This document shows, piece by piece, positions 21,681-31,809 of a stretch of 64,000 nucleotides of DNA (positions are counted from its first letter, which is position 1; each line of letters begins with the position of its first letter). A program made the translations under genes and the position numbers. Source of the DNA: Spirometra erinaceieuropaei (lineage: Eukaryota; Platyhelminthes; Cestoda; Diphyllobothriidea; Diphyllobothriidae); NCBI GenBank assembly GCA_902702965.1, contig CACRXP010000012.1, positions 2,288,508 through 2,352,507 of the forward strand. The letters are read 5' to 3'. The notes below the pieces were generated by a model that was given only the letters and a program-made list of their open reading frames with translations, made no database searches and was not told the DNA's origin.

Positions 21681-22854
21681 CAGTGAGTGACCGATCTCAT
21701 GAAATGTTGGCTGAAATTCTGAAATGCGTTTTTAATTAGGAAGTATTATTTAGGCGCGGTTGCATTATTGACTATCTTGCGGCAAAATCCTATAATATTT
21801 TGGACTAGGCAGGATATCAACTTTTCAATACAGTGCTTTTTAAACTCCTGTAGAAACCGTACTCGGTAACAAATGACTACTTATTAGCATGCATTTTCCC
21901 CGTTGATTTACGATGGTAGTGCAAATTCAAATACATTTTGTAGAAATCCCGAGCAAAAATAGGCTTTCGTTCAGTCGGTTGATAGAGAATCACGTTACCT
22001 TTACATTTTATGCTCGAAAAAGAAGTATAATTAGGATTTCAATAAGTTTCTAATTAGGAGACTTTTTTAGAGCTCGCAATGTCCATTCACATAGCATCTT
22101 ACCTGTACATCTACCACTGCTCCTTAGGAAATGTACAACATAGTCCACATCCATTGCAAAATTTTATGGACTCTGTATGATATCTTTTTATAGGCATAGA
22201 AAAATATACGATTTTTTTTACGCGGAGCGCATGCACCTTGTAGACTGAAATTACTAAGCGCTAATGAAACGAATGATCAGGCTCAAAATTATTCGGCAAT
22301 TAGTAAATTTTTGCAAAACTCAATTATGCTCCTTTTTCGAATATAAAATACGACGTTGACGTGATCTTGGTTTCTATAAAATAGAATTGAATTTGCAAAG
22401 CCATCGAATGTCAATGGGAAAAATACATGCTACTTAAGTAGTCATTTGTTACCGAGTACGGTTTCTACAGGAGTTTAAAAAGCATTGTATTGAAAAGTTG
22501 ATATCCTGCCAAATCCGAATCGGATATAAAATGCGAAGACAATATTATTTTTTACCAAACCAGTAAAAGAAAGCATATTTTTGTGCATGCTTTCCATAAA
22601 ATATATTTCAAGTTAAAAAAAACCACCGAAAATCTATGTGAACAGTGCATGGTACATAAGCAGTCAATTTTCATCGAGTGTGTTTTCTGTAGGAGGTCAA
22701 AAAAATTGAATTTAAAAGCCGCCATCCTGGCGAGTCCGAAATAGTATAGGATTATGCCACAAGATAATCAGTATGACAACCCCGTCTAAGTAATCCTTCC
22801 TAGTCAAAAACACATTTCAGAATTTTAACATTTCATGAGATCGGTCACTCACTG
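21681..22854. mobile_element. Foldback element B2 (complete B copy)
   Basis: TA lies on both sides (21679-21680, 22855-22856). The ends are CAGTGAGTGACCGATCTCAT and the inverse ATGAGATCGGTCACTCACTG. The arm landmarks are GCATGCATTTTCCCC and TAGTCATT. The right arm is partly duplicated: the stretch at 22340-22505 is repeated, diverged, at 22515-22740, making this copy longer than B4. No coding capacity. Confidence 0.85.
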
Positions 22855-22856
22855 TA

Positions 22857-23614
22857 TCTGCTCTCGCTGCAGTCGCCTGCTGTGGAAAAACTGTCCTCTA
22901 CTCGGGGCGCTTGATTTTAACCGGGCTCCAGCTTCATCCACTTATTCTTTTTGGGTGGGCAGTGGTCATTTCTACCTCACCAGGTACCCCCTAACAACAC
23001 TACACACAATCCTCAGTCGGTTAGTTGCCGATGGATCAGGTTAATCTTGCAGTCTGTGCAGAGCAAAATATGCCGGCGTACGATAAATACACTCGGGCTT
23101 CGCGTTCCTTTTGGGGGGTGGAGATGGGCTAGGCAGAGAAGTGATGAGGTCGTCGTCGTATATAGGCGCTCCTGTGTTTGAAGGCGATTGTCTTTCAGGA
23201 ATCATAGTGGTTATATCTACCTTTAAACAATATTCCATTTTCACGTCTTTTTCGATATTGGGGATGCCCACCGACTTACTGAGCCCTCATTGCAATCGGT
23301 TAATCCGCAGAAAAGTTGAAGTATGTTCTACATGATTCCACACCCATCAAACGAACTGAGCCAAAGAAGACGGGCTGTAAACTAATCGGATTTATTCCGT
23401 CGTGTCGAATTGTGTGCATTAATTTAAACTGTTACATTCTTTCATCTGACCACAAAGTCTTAAACGTGACGCGGCACTGATTGTAAAAATGAGTGAAATC
23501 CTTATTTGGTTGGGTACGGGAAAATAAACCCCCGTATTACAGGCGGCCTTGCGCTAAATTCCATGGGGTTACTGTTAGGGTTAGCATTGCAGTTAGCCGG
23601 CCAGTATTGGAGTC
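22857..23614. other. Nothing recognised
   Basis: Short frames near 22951-23335 lack any known domain. A small TTAGGG-like patch lies at 23572-23585. Confidence 0.35.
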
Positions 23615-23700
23615 AAGTTGAATGACATTACCACCAAAGACAAGGGAGACTGGGCTGGCCATAGTTGGATTATTAACCGTCACCAGTTAGCCATAGCAAA
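23615..23700 (-). mobile_element. SINE S2 tail fragment
   Basis: The tail text ACAAGGGAGACTGG, followed by variants of GGCCAT and TTATTA, matches the S2 tail at 640-690. The tRNA-like part is not convincing beyond 23700. Confidence 0.5.
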
Positions 23701-24227
23701 CCGCGGGTTTTATAACCCCTGAGACTCGCCGCCGGGACTTGTTGGTTGACGTTGGATTTCCGAACAAGTCGGGGGATCGAGTCTCAAGAGTTGCAGGACC
23801 TAAGGTGGACAATGTCTACAAGACGCGTGTTAGAGTGTCTGCTATTTAATTTTGAATAAAGTGTGGAACCAAAAATCGAGTTCAAGATCATCCTTCAGGA
23901 ACGAGAAGTTGAATGGTTACCTCAACTCCGCGCTGCTATAAACTCCAGTGAATTCGGACCTTTTGAGTAGCTAGGCCATATTATTAACACGGACCCGAAG
24001 AATCTAATTCATTTTTCGTTAAGTTCTCTAAGTTTGGCAGACTCACTCTGAATTTCACCGTTTTAATCTTCTCGGATAATTTTTCCTTCAAAGGGATCTT
24101 CTTTCTAACGACGCCCAGTGAATTAGGATTGCTGTTGACAGGTAAGGCAGAACAATCATAAAAAAGATCGCATCTTTATAGTGAAATCCAGAGGCTTTTT
24201 ATATCCTTCGTAAAAAGATACAGTATG
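23701..24227. other. Nothing recognised
   Basis: No feature supported. Confidence 0.35.
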
Positions 24228-25126
24228 TAACCTAAGTCAAAAAAGGCGTCAAACTTACGAATGATTACTAATCACTTAACGACAGCTACAAGTGCATGGA
24301 CGTAATATCTGTGTTATTAAACAGATATTAGCTCTATGAAAGTTAAAAACACAGAAGAAATGTTGGAGTTAACGTTATGATGTTTAGAAATACCAAGATT
24401 TTTTTTAGAAAAGCAGAAAATCCCGAAAATGTCAGAAATTGTTGTAATTGAGTAAACTTCAGTTTACAATGTACGGAAAATCTGTTCATGTAAAACACTA
24501 AATAAACATGACAGCACAGATAGAATAACCTCTGAACATACTCTTTTAATGAAGTTGACATCTATGTATCCTTCAAGAATTAGTGTAATTTCAAGTATAG
24601 CAGTTTGTCAACAGCCTACATTTTAAGCGTATATTCCAAAAGGGTTTTACGAGAATTCGTGCGCATTTGAATTGATTGGGATGCAGCCCAATGAGGCAAA
24701 CGGGATTTTGCTTGATTTCGCCGATAGGAAAATCACAGGAATAGAAGTATTTATAAGGACACGTGTTGCCAGGTGGGTCCGCGACTAATAGAAATGACAG
24801 GTTATCGTAAACAGGCTATTATGTATGTATGAGGAGACCTTTTGTTTCGTGAAATTTATTTGCACTTTGTCTTTATTCCGGATTACAATGTGTTTTTAGG
24901 TAGGCATTGAAATGTCGCTAATTAACTCATGATTTTCATAGTTTCCAATCGATTAATCACAAAGGCGGATCCTATATTGCACGTTTGTCAAAACCTTTAA
25001 AATAAGATATTTATTGAAGGCATTTGCGAAGTAACGAGTGTTTGGGCGTGTTTTTGCATGTAAAAGGTCGTTTCGGTCACGTTTGAGGACTCAGCCACAC
25101 ATGGAACCTCATCGTCGAGTAAAATG
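24228..25126. mobile_element. C-family element, left and central part
   Basis: Begins CAGTATGTAACCTAAG after TA and follows the 9107 copy through TCAGAAATTGTTGTAATTG, GATTTCGCCG and GGTCACGTTTGAGGACTC. The C right end is missing; similarity stops near 25126. Confidence 0.6.
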
Positions 25127-25321
25127 AACTGCCACAACACAAGTTAGCAGCGCACATGACTTCGATCAGTTAGAAACCTTACTCTAATAAATTATCCTTT
25201 TAATGAGTGGGTTGATGCTCGATTCTGTTGACTTTGCATTTTTATACGGTAAGGCCAAGAAAACATTTAGCATTTTTGACCCTTTCTTTCATCTAGATTT
25301 AAAAAATAGTCACATTTAATC

Positions 25322-25690
25322 AGGAATGGACGCACAGCGATCTTTGGGCTTCACGAAGCAAACAAGCTCCGTATGGGTGGCAAAGGTCACGAACAGGTAA
25401 CCAATTACCAGGCCGAAGTCGGCCAAGTCATAATAGCAGTGAGGAGAGACGACAGAATGCGGGTAGATTGATACAGCACTGTTTCGGGCTTATTCTGCCG
25501 TCATTCAGTCAATCATAGCCCTGACCAACAGCTGGGACCAGAAAAACAAACATACTCACAGATGCACCTGGCGCAGTTGGTCGACCACTGAGGCCTACCA
25601 GATGGGTCATAAGCACTTCATCGAACCGAAGTTCATCAGTGCCTCGCCACCTGTCATTCTCTGTCGCTACAGATCGGGTATTTATTCAGT
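25322..25690 (-). repeat. Ribozyme-bearing ~370-bp repeat, unit R1 (inverted)
   Basis: One whole unit in reverse orientation to its neighbours at 25691-26160. Landmarks on the minus strand are ACAGAGAATGACAGGTGGCG, GGTTCGATGAAGTGC, CTGGTCCCAGCTGTTGG and GGCCTGGTAATTGGTTACC. It carries the hammerhead-like module at 25461-25521. No protein is encoded. Confidence 0.7.
25461..25521 (-). ncRNA. Hammerhead-like ribozyme module, copy R1
   Basis: Minus-strand order over 61 nt: GGG, CTAT, GATTGA (stem I strand), CTGAATGA (core), C-GGC-loop-GCC-C (stem II), GAA, ACAGTGCTGT (stem III), A at the cleavage place, TCAATC (stem I partner), TA, CCC. Stem I pairs perfectly (GATTGA/TCAATC) with an outer GGG/CCC across an internal loop. 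Departures from the consensus are an extra base in the core (CUGAAUGA for CUGANGA), a C-C mismatch at the base of stem II and a very small stem III. Activity is therefore uncertain. Confidence 0.5.
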
Positions 25691-25725
25691 CAGGAATTTG
25701 TGTTTCCGGCCCCAGATGCTGGTCA

Positions 25726-25786
25726 GGGTTATTATTGTCTGGATGAAGGCACAATAAGTTCGAAACAGTACTGTATCAATCTACGC
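25726..25786 (+). ncRNA. Hammerhead-like module, copy R2 (decayed stem I)
   Basis: A 61-nt span like R1. CTGGATGA and GAAACAGTACTGT are present; stem II pairs as GGC/GTT through wobbles. The stem I strand is changed to TATTGT, leaving about four pairs. Confidence 0.4.
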
Positions 25787-26095
25787 GCATTAGGACATCT
25801 CTCCTTGCTGCTACTATGACTTGGCCGACTTCGGCCTGGTAATTGGTTACCTGTTCGTGACCTTTGCCACCCATACGGAGCTTGTTTTCTTCGTGAAACC
25901 AATGGATCGGTGTGCGCCCATTCCTGATTGAGTTAATACCCGATCTGCAGCGACAGAGAATGACAGGTGGCGAGGCACTGATGGACTTCGGTTCGGTGAA
26001 GTGCTTGTGACTCATCTGGTAGGCCTCAGTGGTGGATCAACTGCGCCAAGTGCGTTTGTGCGCATGCTTGTGATTCTGGTCCTAGCTGTTGGTCA

Positions 26096-26156
26096 GGGCT
26101 ATGATTGACTGAATGAAGGTACAATAAGCCCGAAACAATATTCATATTTGTCTACT
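26096..26156 (+). ncRNA. Hammerhead-like module, copy R3 (decayed stem III)
   Basis: GATTGA, CTGAATGA, GGT/GCC stem II and GAAAC are intact, but the stem III and stem I 3' strands have changed, so it cannot fold fully. The span is again 61 nt. Confidence 0.4.
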
Positions 26157-26160
26157 TCAA

Positions 26161-26676
26161 ACGTAAGAACACGTCTTTCCGCGTATACTACACCGATTTT
26201 CGCCATTTTTACCTACTTTCAGGTTACGTTCCACGACTATGAATGTACCGCAGCGTGGCCATGTAACTATTGGTATTTTGTTGAAACTGTTAATGTTTTG
26301 CTCGTTCCATTTCTAAATTACGTATGTGCAGAAGCTAGGCCGTACAAAAGTAACGTTTCATTTGTTCAAGACTAGAAATGACTGTTTGGTGGTGGTCATT
26401 TCTGTAAAAACAAGTAGAATTTTCCAAACGGCAAAGCAATTTCAGACCATTTGAACAAAAGATTGACTGTGTGCTTTATTACCACACTTTCTGGCAAGAA
26501 ATCACACAGATATGCTAATCTGAGTTCTAAAAATCCATAAATCTTCTGATGCTGTTAAAATAACTTGCGTATTACTAAGCTGATTCCCACAGTTATCATC
26601 GGAAAATAATAAATTTTCAAGGGCAGCAAGCCCTGCTCATTCAATTTTCAAGAGTAAATTACTCCCCTAGGAACCG
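26161..26676. other. AT-rich stretch, nothing recognised
   Basis: No coding or repeat signal recognised. Confidence 0.4.
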
Positions 26677-26897
26677 GTAAGATGTAGGGCCCCAATTAAT
26701 CTGAGGAAACCTGTAGATCATGTCATACTGGAATTGTGGTAGAGGGGGTTTATCATGGGGTGCAAAACGCAAGACAGAGAGCAGGTAGAATGTAAGATAT
26801 TACGAAAAATAGCTAAATTTCCGTCGAAAGTCTTATCCTGGCATATGGCAACGAAGGTGAGTCGCGATAATTCAAAAATATAAGCAAAAAAGCAATT

Positions 26898-27524
26898 GGC
26901 AGAATGGTATTACCGACAAAGACAGCGGAGACTGGAATAGCCATTTATGGTTTATTAGCCGTCGTCAGCCAGTCATACCCAACCCCGAAGTGTGGAACAC
27001 CTGGAGCTCGACCCCGCAACCTGTTAGTTAGAAGTCCAACGCCTCTAACCGCTGAGCCACGGGCTTGTTATCTTATCGGTTGCGATCAGGAATATACAAT
27101 GGTAGAGGGGTGCACCCACCGAGAACATCCAGAAATGGGAGTTTACTGTCGACTTCTCTTTCGAGCGTGAATTTAATTCCCGGAATGGTTAAGTTGTGGT
27201 GTTGTGTGGTATATGTATGTATCCCGCTGCCCTGTCGGTTTCGATCGAGAATATACAATGGTAGGGGGGCGCTCACCGAACGTTTTTACGGAATTCACTC
27301 GTCCTGTTGTGCCTTACGGACTCTCTCTCTCTCAAGCCCAACGAGCAGCCGCACAGCGGCGCACGATATAGGCAGTATGTTATTACCGACAAAAGCAAGG
27401 GAGACTGGAATGGTCATTTCTGGCTTATTAGCCGTCGTCGAACGTCGTCGTTGGGCTTGAGAGAAAGCCTGTGAGACACAACGGAACGAGTGGTTCCGTA
27501 GAAACGATCGGTGAGCGTCCCTCT
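26898..27524 (-). mobile_element. Composite S2 SINE insertion with a PLE fragment inside
   Basis: Flanked by AGCAAAAA(A)GCAATT at about 26883-26897 and 27525-27538, a typical retroposition duplication. It contains the S2 tail, the tRNA-like part (minus strand; B-box-like text GGTTGCGGGGTCGAG), a scrap of PLE RT, then a second S2 start with its hairpin whose loop holds another piece of S2 tail (27378-27440). It looks like a stack of successive insertions or template switches. Confidence 0.65.
27113..27195 (-). pseudogene. PLE reverse transcriptase scrap
   Basis: The minus-strand frame reads IPGIKFTLEREVDSKLPFLD. This is the PLE RT block just after the catalytic box, where xFTxExExxxxLPFLD is typical. 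It is too short to function. Confidence 0.65.
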
Positions 27525-27689
27525 AGCAAAAAGCAATTTTCAAAAATAAACGGAATTTGAATTAAAAGCCGCTGGTAGGTTTGAATTCAGCCAGGAATCC
27601 AAGGAAAGGTAACTGTAGGGTTAAGAACCCCATGTAGCTGTCGTATACAAAGCAGTCCATAGGCTAACTTAATTTATTTGGGGTCCTAC

Positions 27690-27960
27690 CCCTCCTGTCA
27701 AAAAAATACACGATCAGATGCGCAACCGAAGTCTAGGACAGGTATTTGCATAGGGAATTGCCTGAATATATCTCAACGTCCATTTTCGTTCAAATTTAGG
27801 GACATTTTGATTGAATAAACTACAAAAATACATTTTTGCACTAAAAGGACATTTTTTGATGAGGTTGAACGAGCGAGCAAAATGCGCAGCATTTAACACG
27901 TCCAAAACTTCTCCCGTCAGTTTCTGTTATCGGGTTTCATGAGATAGGTCACGTACTGTA
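27690..27960. mobile_element. C-family element, right end
   Basis: Matches 10060-10330 of the complete copy (TCTAGGACA, CAACGTCCATTTT, GAGCAAAATGCGCA) and ends CATGAGATAGGTCACGTACTG then TA. The left part is missing. Confidence 0.6.
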
Positions 27961-28719
27961 CACAGCCACAGGAAGGGAATACTGCCAAAACAGTGAAGAC
28001 TGTGCTAAATGTTCCTTTCTTGGTTTATTAGACATCTGGACAAGGCGAAGGTGGCGAAACATGCAGAACCTATTGGCGCCACGAAATTTCCTGATCAATT
28101 TTTCAACTAGTTATGATCAGTACATTTTTACAAAGTTAACGGGATTATAAGATGACAATGTAGAGCGATGAAACTGCATATGCACGTAGCGGAGGATGTT
28201 GGTCAGACGCGTGTTACATAAAGGAGTGGATAAAGGGTACAACGGAACATCGTCGAGCGTGGTTACGGCCGCGCAGCAGGAAACATTAATCAGTCATAAA
28301 GGAGTGGGCGGGTTTGGGGAAAGAGAGAGGAGAGGGAATGGGGTTATTCCCATCACTGACTCTTACCAGGCCAGTGCGAGTGAATCACGTGATCCATGTT
28401 GTTAACACATGCCTGCTTTTCTTCCCACTACAACCCCTGTTTCAGAATAGCAGAGGGAGCGCCCAGTCGTCACTCGAGGTTGGATCCATCACATGATCGG
28501 CGTCCGTAGGATGTTTGACCATTGGAAATCTGAATACCCTTAGTTTCTGCACTCAGTAGCTATTTCAACATTTGTTCAGCTGACAGAGTTGCTAATTGCC
28601 TTTGCCTGCGCCCAGTGTATTTGTAACCTCAACTACGGTTGAACTCGCAGATACAGTTTGAATGGGCTTGTACAGAAATGATAACTTTGATTTAACTAGA
28701 TTAATTTATTTTAACCCAA
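27961..28719. other. Nothing recognised
   Basis: Short frames at 28196-28496 have no known domain. Confidence 0.35.
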
Positions 28720-28822
28720 CTGTGAAAAGCTTGGCGCCTTGGTGGAGTTCGAACCCGCGATACCAAAAGGAAGGCTCTAGTACAGCCAACGTTCTGGCCA
28801 CCAGAGCTACGAGGTCCCACTA
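28720..28822 (-). mobile_element. SINE S1, tRNA-like part and tail
   Basis: On the minus strand: GGGACCTCGTAGCTCTGGTG contains an A box (TAGCTCTGGTGG); then GGTTCGAACTCC is the B box; then the shared tail CACAGTTGGGTTAAAA. The 5' leader seen in the other S1 copies is not recognisable here. It sits against the PLE relic at 28825. Confidence 0.65.
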
Positions 28823-28824
28823 GG

Positions 28825-29360
28825 AGCCGTGAGTTGTGGTGTTTATGAACAATAACTTTGAGACAGCGTATGCCCACTGAATCATGCACTGGAGCCGACG
28901 TTTTATCCCGTTTGGCACATTACTTCTCCGCCACTGGATGTCGAAAATGGTCGGAACTTCTGCGCGAACATTTTTGCAATTCTTCTGCCCGAGATTACGA
29001 TGTTTATCGATAAACTGCCCCAAATATCCAATTTCCATGAGAAACGTCCAACAGAAAACCTATCCTATCATCTATTGTACCTAAGGGACAGATTTTAGTG
29101 GCTGTCACGAGCAGGAACTAAACCAAGTTTCCTTTTCTATAACTTGGAAAAAGGCTAAAAACATGCATGCACTCTCCTTGCCTATTGGTTTTCTGGTAGA
29201 CTGATCTTTGGATGGAGCCGTCTGCTCGCCTCTGTACATGAACGTCTAACAAAAGCAGTTTGCCATTTTTCTTACGTTCGATCACAAATGTGTTCTTCGG
29301 ATTTGCCTTGTTCGTAGACTTGAGCAGTAGTTGACCGTCCCCAGGAAAACAGTGTTTTAA
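28825..29360 (-). pseudogene. PLE reverse transcriptase relic
   Basis: The first part (29118-29345) reads FVIERKKNGKLLLLDVHVQR, then RADGSIQRSVYQKTNRQGE and MHVFSLFPSYRKGNLV, which fits the PLE RT region after the catalytic box. After stops and a frame shift, 28820-29038 reads NVPNGIKRRLQCMIQWAYA and VSKLLFINTTTH, fitting the later PLE block with R-x3-I-x2-RL and AxKL. The catalytic residues and endonuclease are not seen here. Confidence 0.6.
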
Positions 29361-29404
29361 CTTATTAGACTTCCACAGTCTGTTGTACCTTAAACCCATA
29401 ATTG

Positions 29405-29480
29405 CACAACCCGGGAATTGAACCCGGATTCTGATCAGTGAGCATTTGACCAAACTTCCAATCGTTAAGATATGGGTCTG
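29405..29480 (-). repeat. tRNA-like sequence
   Basis: The minus strand has a T-arm-like CCGGGTTCAATTCCCGG with a good B box (GGTTCAATTCC). The remainder does not fold into a full tRNA and the acceptor strands do not match, so it is a tRNA pseudogene or SINE head, not a gene. Confidence 0.35.
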
Positions 29481-29592
29481 TTAGTCTGTTTATTACGATC
29501 TAGAATGTTAATTAGCCTGACACAAATGCCAAAAAAGCAAAAAGGCGAGTTCCCGGAACCTGTCACGAAGGAGGACACGTGATTTTGTCATG

Positions 29593-30144
29593 CAGTAGGT
29601 GGGCTAACTCATGAAATGGCAGCCGAAATCACGAAATGTGCTCTCGTTTTGAAAAGATTTATTAAGTAGAGTTGTAAAACTAATAATCTCGCAACATAAT
29701 TCCATAATAATTCGGTTACCTAAGGATACCTGCTCTCGTGCGAACTTCTTTCTTGCTGCATGCAAAAACTATACTTTGTAAAAAATGACTACTCATTTAG
29801 CATGCATTTTTCGCATTGATTTTCGGTGCCTCTAAAAATTAATTATATTTCATGGAAAAAATGCACAAAAATATTCCTCCATTCGCTCATTCGGTAGAAA
29901 ATGAAGTCTTCCTCGAAAATCAATGAGCGAAATGCATGCTACATTAGTATTCATTTTTTAAGAGTGTAATTTTTGCATGCAGCCAGAAGGAAGTTCATTC
30001 GATAGCCGGCGTCATGAGGTAACTGAAATATGATAGAATTATGTTGCAGGTTTACTAGTTTTACAATCCAACCTAATTAATCTTTTATAGACGAAAACGC
30101 ATTTGGGAATTTCGGTTATTATTTCATGAGTTAGCCCGCCTACA
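29593..30144. mobile_element. Foldback element A5, core deleted
   Basis: A complete left end (CAGTAGGTGGGCTAACTCAT) and right end (CATGAGTTAGCCCGCCTAC, then TA) are joined arm to arm near 29915, with the whole core missing. The result is an almost pure 552-bp palindrome with about 275-bp arms. Confidence 0.8.
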
Positions 30145-30146
30145 TT

Positions 30147-30617
30147 AGATACTCATCTATCGGCCCGGAGTGCGCCACACACTTGTTCATATTGACTTGA
30201 AACGTTAGCATCTCGAAATCTAGGCTTCGACCATAGATAGTTGACGACAACCAACACGCCAGAAATGACCGCCCCAGAACTCATTATCCTTTTCCACAAA
30301 CCATCTTCATATCTACTCTATTAATGCACACCTTGGGGATTCTAACGGTGTGATGTCAAGAAAGACAAAAAAGGCAGAAGTGACCATTTCTGACTTTCTG
30401 CTCGTGGTCAATTACAATAAGGGACCCATCTCGGGAAGTGTTCACAAAAATCATGGAATACATCACCCATTTTAAAGGGACTGAAGTACTGATTATCATG
30501 CGACCTAATCACAAATTATTTCAGTGTGGCCATGCGGCTGGCCTTTAGAAACAGTTTTACCAGCTGCCTGAAAAAATCGAGTTCGGTAGGAGTTAACTAT
30601 AAACAAGCGTGATTTTA
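30147..30617. other. Nothing recognised
   Basis: A faint S2-tail-like phrase (GAAAGACAAAAAAGGCAGAA, 30360) is the only hint of a repeat. Confidence 0.35.
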
Positions 30618-31019
30618 CAGTGCGTGACCAATCTCATAAAGTGTTGGCCAAAATTTTGAAATGCGTTTCCAATTAGGAAGGATTACTTAAGTGGGGTTAT
30701 TATACTGATAATCTTGCAGCATAACCCTATAACATTTCGGACTCGCAAGGATGTCGTCTTTTGAATGCACTTCTTTTTAACTTCCTGCGGAAACAATGCT
30801 CGGTAAAAATGACTACTTGAGTAGCATGCATTTTTCCTGTTGATTTTAAATGGTCTTGCAAATTTGTACTTTATAGAAAACAAGCACAATGATATGATTT
30901 CTTCCTCTCGTTTGGCAAGAAATCACATTGTCTTCATATTTTATGTCCGAAGAAAGTGTGTATTTAGGTTTTAAAAAGTTTCTAACTATGAGATTTTTAA
31001 GACCGTGCGATGTCCATGC

Positions 31020-31160
31020 AAGTTAAAAAGTAAGTGGTCTTTGAATGCGGCCCTGTAAATTCGAAAATGTCCGAGATTGCTTACTCCAGGGAGCGTTTGT
31101 GTTGAGCAAGAGAGCTGAACATCTAAGAACTTTGTCATATAAGAAATTTGACCCTCCATA
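31020..31160. repeat. Short dispersed repeat, copy 1
   Basis: The phrase CCCTGTAAATTCGAAAATGT, preceded by TTTGAATGCGG, recurs at 33790-33835 with few changes. Limits and nature are unknown. It interrupts B3. Confidence 0.45.
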
Positions 31161-31508
31161 TTATTACCAATTAAGAGGGATACTATTTTTACCATTCAGT
31201 GATAATGGTAAATGAAATTAATACTCCTTTGCAGACATTGTCAAAAGGGTATTACATTGTCATATTTTTACTCCGATGACTACCTTCAAGCATTTTGACC
31301 ACCCTCACGCAACGGACACCGCAAGATCTTCTTATTTCTTTTCTGATACGTAAAATACATATTGCCAGTTAGTGTCTTCTAGCGTAATCGCTCCTTGGAG
31401 GTAGCAACCACAGTTATGAGCCAAGCCCTCGCCTAAATCCTCTATTGCGGTATAAAATTTAAAGAAGACATGATTTTCTGCCGGATGAATATAAACAACG
31501 ATATTTTT

Positions 31509-31809
31509 AATAGATGTTTTGGCAAAACATCTATGAATTACGTGAACCTGGTTGTCATCTGGTGGATTCTATATGAATTACTCAGGAAATCCTGCTTGGG
31601 CAGTCAACTTACTGTATTAGGTTTGGTGGATTCCAGACGTTGCAGTAGGTTCGGTGGGTAACTTGACCCAAATGTGATTAAACTCGCGTCGTCTGGCGGG
31701 ACCTCGTAGCTCAAGTGTTTGGAGGGTTGGCTATATTAAAGCCTTCTCCTTACTGCGTAGGTTCGAATCCCACTGAGGCGTCGAGTCTTTCACAGTTGAG
31801 TCAGTATGA
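31509..31809 (+). mobile_element. SINE S1, full-length copy with target-site duplication
   Basis: Flanked by ACGATATTTTT (31498-31508 and 31810-31820). The layout is a leader of about 190 bp starting with the small palindrome AGATGTTTTGGCAAAACATC, then the tRNA-like part (GGGACCTCGTAGCTCAAG at 31702; B box GGTTCGAATCCC at 31772), then the tail GGCGTCGAGTCTTTCACAG. It has A and B boxes for Pol III. The leader is shared with the copy at 44977. Confidence 0.75.

Larger units (their letters stand above)
25691..26160 (+). repeat. Ribozyme-bearing ~370-bp repeat, units R2-R3
   Basis: About 1.25 units in tandem. The same module begins at 25726 and again at 26096, a period of 370 bp. Landmarks are GGCCTGGTAATTGGTTACC, GAGAATGACAGGTGGCGAGG and GGCCTCAGTGGTGG. 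The repeat ends soon after the second module. Arranged tail-to-tail with R1. Confidence 0.7.
26677..27697. mobile_element. D-family element interrupted by an S2 composite
   Basis: The left end is GGTAAGATGTAGGGCCCC; the right end is TTTGGGGTCCTACCCC. The inside matches the copy at 32605-32998 (GGTAGAGGGGGTTT, AAATAGCTAAATTT-like text, CCGCTGGTAGG). The split at 26898 and 27525 is marked by a repeat of about 13 bp. Confidence 0.6.

Noticed and set aside
25635..25660. CTGATGA on the minus strand followed by a hairpin ACTTC...GAAGT in the R repeat
   Set aside because: The GAAA that a hammerhead needs after stem II is missing; the better module lies elsewhere in the same unit.
25930..26045. Possible Pol III A and B boxes in the R repeat (GGTTCGGTGAAG and TAGGCCTCAGTGG)
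   Set aside because: The B-like motif lies before the A-like one and both carry mismatches, so internal promoter order is not met.
29405..29480. Functional tRNA gene
   Set aside because: Good T arm and B box, but acceptor strands do not pair and the D and anticodon arms are not convincing.
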